NCBI GenBank assembly: GCA_039803545.1
Contig: JBDRYS010000002.1
Location: forward strand, 1-64,000
Length of the DNA stretch: 64,000 bases
Origin: a candidate division WOR-3 bacterium
GTDB lineage: Bacteria > Hydrothermota > Hydrothermia > UBA1063
Direction of reading: 5' to 3'
Shown here: positions 53,074 through 60,763 of the stretch, in pieces
Layout: each line of letters opens with the position of its first letter
Numbering within the stretch: position 1 is the stretch's first letter
Translations under genes and position numbers: made by a program
Notes under the pieces: model-generated
The model's database searches: none
The model's input: only the letters and a program-made list of their open reading frames with translations
Told to the model about the DNA's origin: nothing

Positions 53074-54351
53074 CTACTCCGAAAGAATCTGCAAGGCGAA
53101 AGAGGAATTATGGAACCACTTAAATTCCGGACTGGGTCTAAGAAATTCACCAAAGGTTGTAAAGCCTACTAAAGGCATCGCAAGCTTCCTCTGGAAGAGA
53201 TTTACTTCCTCGAAAAAGTCATTTCCAAGGGAAAAGTACCTATGGATACTTTCAATCACAAGACTTCCAATGGGCTTACGCTGATCTATAGCAACAAACG
53301 CCTGATCAATACTCTGTGTTACCGCTTCTTCCATTCTATCCTTCCTCGCTTCCATAAACCAAACAGTGGAATTTTCAGGAATATCACCTGCAAGCCTTAT
53401 CCCACCTTCACTTGTAATTCCAACAGCAATCCTTACTTTAGGATATTTAGGATAAGCCGGGTCAGGCACACCAAATTGATACTTACCTAAGAATTTTGTG
53501 GGATCTTTGTTGATTTCAGCTTCTGGTATCCCCTTCTTCACTAAGAATTCCTTCCAAACCTCAAAGGCTGGGCGTTCATCGAAGTGGTATATCACATTAC
53601 CACCAACCTTAGTAGCCCTCTTAGGTACTAAAGGATGCAAACCATGTCCGTGGGATATAGCGGGCGGCGTTTTTGAGTAAATACCTATACAGGCAACACC
53701 TCCATTTATAAGCTGATTTGCCAAATGAAGTTGGCAATCCTTAGAGAGCTTCGCGTAATCAAGGATCCCACCGTAGAAGGTAATATTCGGATCATACCTA
53801 TCCACTATCCTGGAAAGTTCCGTCACGAGGATATCTCCATTTACATAGGAGTCCAATACAAGAAACATGTTTAGGTGTTCAAACCCTTCTACCTTTCTCG
53901 CCTTGATCTGATCGAGAACCGGTAAGCATGCTTTTTCCAGTGCGGAATGGAGCCCTTGATGGATATTTGTACCAACCGAATAGGTGAACTTATAAGAATC
54001 GCTCTTAACTATCGCAACAATCACACCTGAGTTCAAAACAGTATTTTCTGTAAATACGATGCCGAGCGTTTTTAAAGCGACATAGGGGACATCCTTACCA
54101 ATAGATTGCAAAACACCCTTTACAACAGGGTCCAAGTCATAGTTCGAAGTTGCAAAAATGAATGCAAAATCTGGCTTGGTTTTGGAGAGTTTTTCAAAGG
54201 CAGCCCTGCCGGCCTGAACCCCCGCCTTCCATGGAGAAGGATCCTGCGAGAAACCCGTAGTCATTCCCGAAACCAAAATAGGACCACGCTGAACTTCCTC
54301 TTCAGCCCCTTTACCTACCCCAATTCTCGGGGCAGTTGGTTCTCTTTGCAT
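53074..54351 (-). CDS. FIST-domain sensory protein
   Basis: This 425-residue protein matches the FIST_N (about residues 27-235) and FIST_C (about 260-415) pair, seen in SGMTTGFS, FIFATSNYDLD, LVLDSYVNGD and ITFYGGILDYA. FIST domains are predicted to bind small ligands such as amino acids, and often lie near two-component genes. No membrane segment is present. It precedes the histidine kinase with a 9-base gap. The ATG at 54351 has GGTGG upstream; a stronger AAGGAGG site about 45 bases upstream sits before an in-frame ATT, so the N-terminus could be longer. Confidence 0.88.
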   Translation of the reverse strand: MQREPTAPRIGVGKGAEEEVQRGPILVSGMTTGFSQDPSPWKAGVQAGRAAFEKLSKTKPDFAFIFATSNYDLDPVVKGVLQSIGKDVPYVALKTLGIVFTENTVLNSGVIVAIVKSDSYKFTYSVGTNIHQGLHSALEKACLPVLDQIKARKVEGFEHLNMFLVLDSYVNGDILVTELSRIVDRYDPNITFYGGILDYAKLSKDCQLHLANQLINGGVACIGIYSKTPPAISHGHGLHPLVPKRATKVGGNVIYHFDERPAFEVWKEFLVKKGIPEAEINKDPTKFLGKYQFGVPDPAYPKYPKVRIAVGITSEGGIRLAGDIPENSTVWFMEARKDRMEEAVTQSIDQAFVAIDQRKPIGSLVIESIHRYFSLGNDFFEEVNLFQRKLAMPLVGFTTFGEFLRPSPEFKWFHNSSFALQILSE

Positions 54352-54403
54352 CTTTTTCCACCAATCATCATTCAGGAAAATTTTCTAATCCTCCTTTTGC
54401 AAC

Positions 54404-54431
54404 ATTATATTAATAAAGCAACTCAAATCAA
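54404..54431 (-). promoter_or_regulatory. Promoter of the FIST-kinase-regulator operon
   Basis: TTGATT (54426-54431, minus strand), a 16-base spacer and a perfect TATAAT (54404-54409) precede an AAGGAGG element about 5-10 bases downstream. The leader is about 45 bases, longer than in the leaderless set. Confidence 0.6.
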
Positions 54432-54453
54432 AAGTCAAGTTACAGTGTTGTTT

Positions 54454-56949
54454 TCATTTACTTGAAGCCAAAAGCCAGCTTTCACCAACACCTATTTCAA
54501 CCTTAAGAGGGACTCTTAACTTGCAAACGCCTTCCATCTTTTCTTTAACTATTTGGGTTACGGCATTAATTTCTTCTTCCTTGACTTCCAGAAGCAACTC
54601 ATCGTGGATTTGCAAAATTATTTTCGATTTAAACCCGTTCCTCTTTAATTCGTTGTATATCTCCACCATGCTAAGCTTGATGATATCAGCGGCAGTTCCC
54701 TGAATGGGAGTGTTTATGGCAATTCTTTTGCCCTGCTCAACAATATTCGAATTTCCAGAGAAAATTTGAGGCACCTTCCTGATTCTTCCGTATAGCGTTT
54801 TTACGTATCCATTTTTCAGAGCGAATTCAAGATTCTCTTTGATCCACCTCATCACGCCAGGATAGGTGGCAAAAAAATTACTTATGAAAGAATTTGCTTC
54901 TTCAACAGAAATATTCAACTCCTTTGAAAGTCCATAAGGAGACATTCCGTAGATGATGCCAAAATTCACTGTTTTAGCCTTTCTCCTCTCAGCTTCTGTT
55001 ATTTCATCTGGCCTTTTTCCAAAAATGTAAGAAGCGGTAATAGTATGAACATCCAAATCTTTCTCAAAAATATCTATCAATCTCTCATCACCCGAAAAGT
55101 GTGCGAGTATCCTCAATTCTACCTGGGAATAATCGGCAGTAAGGATCTTATAACCGGGCTCAGCAATTATCATATCCCTGATATTTTTTCCAAGGGGAGA
55201 TTTTATGGGTATAGTTTGGAAATTGGGATTATAGCAAGAAATTCTACCGGTCGCTGCACCCACCTGGTTATAACTGGGATATATTCTATCAGTCTTCTCA
55301 TCCATTAATTCTCTAAAAACATCCACATAGGTACTTTTCAGCTTGAAGACTTCCCGATACTCAAGTATTGCAGAAGGAAGTGGATGAACTTCGGCCAGCT
55401 TTCTAAGAGTCTCTTCATCGGTAGAATAACCCGTCTTTGTCTTTTTAATGGGCTTCAATTTGTGTTTTACAAATAGAACCTCGGCTAACTGTTTGGGAGA
55501 ATTCACGTTAAACCGCACACCTGCTAATTCATAAACCTTGCTTTCCAACTCCTTGATCCTTTGCTCCATTTGTAAGCTTAATTTTTCCAGCTTCTGTCGG
55601 TCAATTTTTATCCCAACTTTCTCCATTTCTGCCAAAACTCTTTGAAGCGGAAGTTCAATTCTCTCGAAAACCTCCCTTAGCTCAAGTTTTTCTATCTGAC
55701 TTTTCAAAAATTTATAAGCTCTTGCAGAACAATCACATATCTGAGCTTCCCTCAATTCTTTTCTTTCCGAGAGTTTTATCCCAGGCCATTCAAGAAAGAT
55801 CACATCGGGCTCAAACTTTGGCTTATCACTATCCAGAAGAAAAGACGCCATAAGAATATCAAAATCCAAAGTACGTTTCATGTTTTCAATTTCTTTGTAA
55901 ATTTTCTTACTCTCAAAAGTCACCAATTTGCCTTGAAAGTTTTCTAAAAATGAAATGCCTTTCTCCATGGGGACCTTATAAACCACATTTTCACCACCGG
56001 AAAGCAGCAGATAATCTCCGAGTATACCTATCGAAATATATTCTGCGCTCAAAAGGTTCATAGGAATATGCGACGCCATTACAATCTCCGGGGTAATTTC
56101 CTCAGCAATTTCCCTCATCAAAGAGTAGAACTCAAGTTCGCGGAAAACCTGAAGAAGTTTCTCCTTATTCCACGGACGCAATTCCATCTCTTCAAAATTA
56201 ACACTATCCAATACATTAGTTCTCAACTTATTTAATTGGAGAGATTCCATAATAAAATCTCTATGAGCCTTGATCTTTCGAATTACTTCATCGCTACCAT
56301 CCTCTAAACTCAAAATTTTCTCCAAAGATCCATATTTGTTGAGGACTTCCGCCGCAGTCTTTTCTCCGATACCCGGAACCCCTGGAATGTTATCGATTTT
56401 ATCTCCAACGAGAACTAAGAAATCAGGAATTTGAAAAGGTTTAACACCAAACTTATCAAGAATGTCTTTTTCCGTAATTATTTTAATACCGCCTTCTCGA
56501 GTGTCTATTATGTAGACTCTCTCAGAAACAATCTGGTATAAATCTTTGTCAAGGGTAGCTACAAACACTTCAAAACCTTCACTCTCCGCAATCTTGCTTA
56601 ATGTCGCAATTACATCATCGGCTTCAACGCCAGGAATTTCATATCTCTTCAAGTTCATTCCATCCAGTATCTCTTTTATGTAGGAAAGTTGCAGGGCAAA
56701 ATCAGGTGGTGCCTTAGGCCTTTGAGCCTTGTATTCAACAAAAATCTCGTGCCTAAAGGTCTTACCCTTCGCATCAAATACAACAGCAACGTGGGTGGGC
56801 TTAAGCTCCCTAAGCATTTTCATTAAAGAATTAGTAAAGGCATAAGGCCCGCTTGTCACAATACCTTTGCTATTAATCAAAGGCCTGTCCCTGAAAGCAT
56901 AATATGCCCTATAGGCAAGGGAAGCGCCATCAACAATTAAAAGCCTCAT
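54454..56949 (-). CDS. polA: DNA polymerase I without active proofreading domain
   Basis: This 831-residue enzyme has a complete 5' nuclease domain (MRLLIVDGASLAYRAYYAF ... VEADDVIATL ... GVPGIGEKTA). A reduced middle domain follows, then a full polymerase domain with motif A DYSQVELRILAHFSGD, motif B KAKTVNFGIIYGMS and motif C QIHDELLLEV. In the middle domain the expected Asp-x-Glu of exoI and the later Asp residues of exoII and exoIII are not found, as in Taq-type enzymes. It starts inside the previous gene (4-base overlap) and is the last gene of the DOMON-b561-polA operon. Confidence 0.96.
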   Translation of the reverse strand: MRLLIVDGASLAYRAYYAFRDRPLINSKGIVTSGPYAFTNSLMKMLRELKPTHVAVVFDAKGKTFRHEIFVEYKAQRPKAPPDFALQLSYIKEILDGMNLKRYEIPGVEADDVIATLSKIAESEGFEVFVATLDKDLYQIVSERVYIIDTREGGIKIITEKDILDKFGVKPFQIPDFLVLVGDKIDNIPGVPGIGEKTAAEVLNKYGSLEKILSLEDGSDEVIRKIKAHRDFIMESLQLNKLRTNVLDSVNFEEMELRPWNKEKLLQVFRELEFYSLMREIAEEITPEIVMASHIPMNLLSAEYISIGILGDYLLLSGGENVVYKVPMEKGISFLENFQGKLVTFESKKIYKEIENMKRTLDFDILMASFLLDSDKPKFEPDVIFLEWPGIKLSERKELREAQICDCSARAYKFLKSQIEKLELREVFERIELPLQRVLAEMEKVGIKIDRQKLEKLSLQMEQRIKELESKVYELAGVRFNVNSPKQLAEVLFVKHKLKPIKKTKTGYSTDEETLRKLAEVHPLPSAILEYREVFKLKSTYVDVFRELMDEKTDRIYPSYNQVGAATGRISCYNPNFQTIPIKSPLGKNIRDMIIAEPGYKILTADYSQVELRILAHFSGDERLIDIFEKDLDVHTITASYIFGKRPDEITEAERRKAKTVNFGIIYGMSPYGLSKELNISVEEANSFISNFFATYPGVMRWIKENLEFALKNGYVKTLYGRIRKVPQIFSGNSNIVEQGKRIAINTPIQGTAADIIKLSMVEIYNELKRNGFKSKIILQIHDELLLEVKEEEINAVTQIVKEKMEGVCKLRVPLKVEIGVGESWLLASSK

Positions 56950-57296
56950 AGCAAAAGACTCTTTAAAAATCCGTAAAGAATCTGAAATAAAAGTAATAAT
57001 CCCCCTATAATACCAAAAACTTTGTGGGTTCGTCTCTTTAATTTCTTGGAACTAAACAAAAATCCAGACAGGATAACAAAAAGCAAAAGTACAAAAACAA
57101 CAACTCCTGTAATGCAATGGAGGTCCAAAATACCCCCTGCATATATCAACATTAAGATCAATGCGGAAGAAAGCAAAATAAAACTTATAAGCAGGAAGAG
57201 ATGGTGCAACTTCCTTTTGTGCTTCCTTGCAAAAAAGATGGCACCCACCATAAATAGAAATCCTGTAAGATTCAACAAACCGTGAAGAAGTCCCAT
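56946..57296 (-). CDS. Four-helix membrane protein, possible cytochrome b561-like
   Basis: I do not recognise this 116-residue protein firmly. Four membrane helices are visible (about residues 4-22, 34-52, 58-78 and 92-112). His residues sit at helix ends in LLHGLLN, KLHHLF, DLHCITG and RTHKVFG, a pattern that could bind heme as in b561-type proteins. The gene follows a DOMON-domain gene by 2 bases, and DOMON with b561 is a known redox pairing, which is the main support. It overlaps polA by four bases. Confidence 0.6.
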   Translation of the reverse strand: MGLLHGLLNLTGFLFMVGAIFFARKHKRKLHHLFLLISFILLSSALILMLIYAGGILDLHCITGVVVFVLLLFVILSGFLFSSKKLKRRTHKVFGIIGGLLLLFQILYGFLKSLLL

Positions 57297-57298
57297 AT

Positions 57299-57862
57299 TT
57301 AATCCTCAAACTTTAGTTTAATCGTACCCCTTATTAAATCGTGTTTCTTTTTTATATTATGGGATTTCGCCATGGCATAAATCAATGTCATTTCTTTTCC
57401 CCTCACCACAGGCCTATCAAATCTGTCCTTAGTATCTAATAACCTCTTGAACTCAACCACATACCCCGTAGAATTAATCCTACCTTTAACATCGAGAATA
57501 TTGTCTTCGCCACCGAGTTTCGAGTCACTTTTATGAGGTCCATAAATCCCGGTGGAATATGAATCCAAAACTTTAAGAGATCCATTTTCGATGAAAATCA
57601 AGAAAATATCTGCATTCTTCATGCCCTTCTCAGGATCAAGGCCTATGGCAGACCAGCCGGAATTCCTCGCCTCAATCCCAAGGTAGATATAGGTGGAATC
57701 GATCTTGTAGTGGAGAACCAACCTTTCTTTTACAAGATTTAGCGTGTTAGTGTATTCCCCATCTTTAATTGATCCATCTGCTGTCCAGGGTATGGTGCCT
57801 TCAGCAGCCAGGGTGTAAGCAACCATCAAAATTAAAAAAGCAATTTTTTTAAAAACTCTCAT
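57299..57862 (-). CDS. DOMON-like periplasmic domain protein
   Basis: This 187-residue protein has a signal peptide (about residues 1-20) and one DOMON domain of the DOH type: WTADGSIKDGEY, the WSAIGLDPEKGMKNADIFLIF block, IYGPHKSD and a C-terminal AKSHNIKKKHD. In characterised DOMON domains a Met of the GM..AD block and a late His bind heme; both are present. It should therefore be a heme or sugar binding periplasmic protein. A promoter with a 16-base spacer lies upstream. Confidence 0.78.
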   Translation of the reverse strand: MRVFKKIAFLILMVAYTLAAEGTIPWTADGSIKDGEYTNTLNLVKERLVLHYKIDSTYIYLGIEARNSGWSAIGLDPEKGMKNADIFLIFIENGSLKVLDSYSTGIYGPHKSDSKLGGEDNILDVKGRINSTGYVVEFKRLLDTKDRFDRPVVRGKEMTLIYAMAKSHNIKKKHDLIRGTIKLKFED

Positions 57863-57880
57863 ATTCCAATTCCCTTTTAA

Positions 57881-57908
57881 ATTATAAAAGCTCCCACTAA
57901 AAATTCAA
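57881..57908 (-). promoter_or_regulatory. Promoter of the DOMON-polA operon
   Basis: TTGAAT (57903-57908, minus strand), a 16-base spacer and a perfect TATAAT (57881-57886) precede an AGGGAATTGG leader and the ATG at 57862. Confidence 0.6.
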
Positions 57909-57993
57909 AAATCGGGCAACCTGTGAAGAGGGCTACCATATGCTCTAATTCCAACAAAGGCCACAAAAATTTTTTAATCATCAGGGATTGGTT

Positions 57994-57999
57994 TATAAT
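57994..57999 (+). promoter_or_regulatory. -10 box of the small barrel gene, leaderless type
   Basis: A perfect TATAAT ends 6 bases before the ATG at 58006. The -35 region (TTTTTA) is poor. It supports 58006 as the start over an in-frame ATG-less upstream GTG or TTG. Confidence 0.5.
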
Positions 58000-58005
58000 T
58001 TTAGC

Positions 58006-58485
58006 ATGAAAAAAATAACGATAATATTGCTCCTTTTAGTTTCAAGCCTTTACGCACGGAGCGGTTCTGTATTCAAGCTCGGTGCGAATTCTTCTATGAT
58101 CATAGAAAACGGTAACGCATACCCCGTAATCGGCATAACTGCAGGTTTTTATCCCGTTCCTTTTTTCTTCATCGAAGGCTCTGGTGAATACATCATAAAG
58201 CAAGATGCACAAGAACTATCTCTCCCTCTTACCATTAACTTTGCTTACCCTTCAAGGTACTTCAGACCTTACGCCGGTATTGGAGCTTCATATCATTTCT
58301 TAAATTACTCGGATCAAAGGAGCCAAACCTTAGGGGGAAGGTTAAAAGCCGGCGTTACCCTTTTTGACACTAAAAATGCCTCTGGCGCTTTCGAAATTAC
58401 CTATGAGGTTCCTGATATCAAAACTTCGAAGGGTAGATGGTATTTCACAGGGCGCATTGACAAAGGATTTAACTTGGCCTTCTAA
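58006..58485 (+). CDS. Small outer-membrane beta-barrel protein
   Basis: I do not recognise a family. The 159-residue protein starts with a signal peptide (MKKITIILLLLVSSLYA). It has eight or so amphipathic strands with Tyr/Phe on alternate positions and a C-terminal Phe (KGFNLAF), which is the classic outer-membrane barrel ending. The frame opens earlier, near 57988, but that start would lie in the -10 box. The NAD synthetase amidase gene starts 2 bases after its stop. Confidence 0.72.
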   Translation: MKKITIILLLLVSSLYARSGSVFKLGANSSMIIENGNAYPVIGITAGFYPVPFFFIEGSGEYIIKQDAQELSLPLTINFAYPSRYFRPYAGIGASYHFLNYSDQRSQTLGGRLKAGVTLFDTKNASGAFEITYEVPDIKTSKGRWYFTGRIDKGFNLAF

Positions 58486-58487
58486 AC

Positions 58488-59330
58488 ATGGATAAAATAC
58501 TTAAAGCTGGCGTCGCGCAAATATCTTCAAGGCTTGGGGACATAGAGTTTAACAAAAGGCAAGTTATCAAAGGTTTACACCTCGGAAAAGAGAAGAAAGC
58601 CGATATCGTTGTCTTTCCCGAACTTTCTTTAATAGGCTTTGGCTCCGGTGATATTTACCTTGACAAGGTGGAAGAAAACCTGGAGGCCCTTAAAGAAATC
58701 ATCGAGGAAACAAAAAAGCTAAATATATGGGCAATCGTAGGATATGTAGATAAAGATGAAAGAGGATTCTTTTATAATACCGCGGCTCTCATAGGAGCAG
58801 GAGAAATAAAGGGTAAATTTGCAAAAACTCAGCTTACAAACTACAGACTCTTTGATGAAAAACGTTATTTTAAACCTGGTTCCACCCTTCCCGTATTTCC
58901 GACTCCCTTTGGGAAAATAGGAATTCTTATATGTGAAGACGTTTGGTTCCCCGAGGCTTCAAGGGCTTTGACTTTTAGAGGCGCAGAAGTAATTTTTGTC
59001 CTTTCTGCATCCCCCTTTGACAGAGGCAAAATTGAAATATGGGATGACTTTCTAAAAGTTAGGGCCTTGGATAATATCATCCCCTTAGTCTTCGTAAACA
59101 TGAGTGGCATTCAAGATGGCGTAACCTACTGGGGAGGTAGTGCTTACTACTCTGCTTCTGGAAAGCTCATAAAAAGGCTTAAGCTCCTTGTTGATGATTT
59201 CGAGGTAATACCTGTTGATCTGGAAGAGCCCAAGAGGCTTCGAAGAAGAGATATAAGAGTTAGGGAGGTAAGGAGAGAAATCCTTGAGGAGATCTTGAGA
59301 GCTTACGAGGAGATGTCTAAATGGATATAA
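58488..59330 (+). CDS. Nitrilase-family amidase, separate glutaminase subunit of NAD synthetase
   Basis: This 280-residue carbon-nitrogen hydrolase has the catalytic triad Glu45 (FPELSL), Lys113 (KTQLTNY) and Cys149 (ILICEDVW). The surrounding residues match the glutaminase domain found at the N-terminus of glutamine-dependent NAD synthetases (for example KTQLTNYRLFDEKRYF). Here that domain ends as a separate protein, directly before nadE with a 10-base overlap. It should supply ammonia from glutamine to NadE. Confidence 0.9.
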   Translation: MDKILKAGVAQISSRLGDIEFNKRQVIKGLHLGKEKKADIVVFPELSLIGFGSGDIYLDKVEENLEALKEIIEETKKLNIWAIVGYVDKDERGFFYNTAALIGAGEIKGKFAKTQLTNYRLFDEKRYFKPGSTLPVFPTPFGKIGILICEDVWFPEASRALTFRGAEVIFVLSASPFDRGKIEIWDDFLKVRALDNIIPLVFVNMSGIQDGVTYWGGSAYYSASGKLIKRLKLLVDDFEVIPVDLEEPKRLRRRDIRVREVRREILEEILRAYEEMSKWI

Positions 59331-60178
59331 ACATTGAGATTTACCTAAAAGAAGAGGAACTCAAACTCTTCAAGGATATTATTGTAAATTCCATAAGGGC
59401 CAGATTTGAAAGTTTGAAAGCATCCATTGGTATAGTTGCCCTTTCAGGCGGCGTTGACTCCTCTCTCGTAGCAGCGTTGAGTAAAGAAGCCCTCGGTGAT
59501 AAACTACTGTGTCTTATAATGCCCGAAGAAAATGTCTCCCCAAAGGAGGACATTGAGCACGCTTTAGAACTTGTTAAAAAGTTCAATATCAACTACAGAA
59601 TTATCGACATCAACGGTGCCGTAGACTGGTTTAAAAAGCGGTTCGAAGAAATTGATTTGGAAAACAAAAACGAGAAACTGGCCGTTGCCAATGTAAAACC
59701 AAGAGTAAGGATGATTTTAAACTACCTTTATGCCAATGCATTAAACGGTATAGTAATAGGTACATCCAATAAGACGGAATTACTCCTGGGTTATGGGACT
59801 AAATACGGTGACATCGCGGTAGATTTCTATCCCATCGGTGACCTTTACAAAACCCAAGTTTGGCAACTGGCAGACTTCGTAGGGATACCAACAGAGATAG
59901 TGAGGAAAAAGCCATCCGCAGGTCTCTGGGTTGGTCAGACAGACGAAGAAGAATTGGGCCATACTTACTACGAAATCGACAGAGTCCTTTATTGTCTTGT
60001 AGAGCTCGAGCTCTCCGTTAGGGAAACCAGCAAAATCTTGAACATTCCCGAAGAAGCAATAAATGACATATATCGCAGGGTCATCGCCTCAGAACATAAG
60101 AGAAAGATACCTATTATTACCAGACTTTCCCGTATGTGCCTCGACAAGGACTGGAAATACCCAGTAGACAGGCACTAA
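59321..60178 (+). CDS. nadE: NAD synthetase, stand-alone synthetase subunit
   Basis: This 285-residue protein adenylates and amidates nicotinic acid adenine dinucleotide. The ATP-pyrophosphatase loop is SGGVDSS (residues 42-48), with NKTELLLGYGTKYGD and the lid-region LYKTQVWQLA and KPSAGLWVGQTDE motifs conserved. It is complete as an ammonia-dependent form. Ammonia should come from the upstream overlapping amidase. Confidence 0.95.
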   Translation: MDINIEIYLKEEELKLFKDIIVNSIRARFESLKASIGIVALSGGVDSSLVAALSKEALGDKLLCLIMPEENVSPKEDIEHALELVKKFNINYRIIDINGAVDWFKKRFEEIDLENKNEKLAVANVKPRVRMILNYLYANALNGIVIGTSNKTELLLGYGTKYGDIAVDFYPIGDLYKTQVWQLADFVGIPTEIVRKKPSAGLWVGQTDEEELGHTYYEIDRVLYCLVELELSVRETSKILNIPEEAINDIYRRVIASEHKRKIPIITRLSRMCLDKDWKYPVDRH

Positions 60179-60207
60179 GGATTAAGCTAAAACAAAAAAC
60201 ATCCATT

Positions 60208-60581
60208 TCATTGCTTCGGGAGTAATTCTGGGTTGACAAAAAGGTCAATGTAAGGTGGATAGTAGGTACACCAAACATAAAAGAACGCTGAAATTAGGTG
60301 AACCTCCCGAAAATTGAAGGTGCTAAATACCACACGAGTACAATAAACCAGGGCAGCTGTACAGTGATGAAAAGTCTCGAAAACCAAAAAGAGTCTCTAT
60401 TTGTTAGTTTCTTTTTCACAAAGAGATACTCTGTAACATTTGCAAGCAGGTATGCCCAGAACACCATTTTAAGATGCTGAAAAACAGACTCACTAATACC
60501 GCAAAAGGGCTTAAGAAAGGCAAGATGAGTAATATCATAACCAAAGTGAAGTATCGAGAAAAGAACAAGAAACAAAAACAC
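60208..60581 (-). pseudogene. Frameshifted membrane protein gene, DUF6512-like
   Basis: The first 95 codons (GTG at 60581 to TAA at 60294) give a multi-helix membrane protein with GISESVFQHLKMVFW, which resembles the DUF6512 family. Just before the stop, the next frame continues with the plausible membrane sequence HLISAFFYVWCTYYPPYID and a normal stop at 60208. A one-base change near 60300 would restore a single gene. It may be a real inactivation or a sequence error. It is convergent with nadE. Confidence 0.6.
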
Positions 60582-60763
60582 CTTTAACTAAACATCCATA
60601 CTTTTTTAAGATCCTAAATGTTAAAGCCAGGAATGGCAAAAGAAAAATAATAATATCAGCTACCTCTAAAATTCCTCAACATTACCGCAACAACCTTCCC
60701 TACATAAACGTCTTTTAACAAAAATCTGCCGGGTAAATCTTATTTAAATTTAAAAAGCTGTAG
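60582..60763. other. Intergenic region without an intact gene
   Basis: No intact gene is visible. The minus strand keeps short open stretches that look coding (for example RFLLKDVYVGKVVAVMLRNF near 60660-60720) but end in stops, so the region may hold decayed coding sequence. No clear terminator for the ClpC-type gene was found. Confidence 0.35.
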
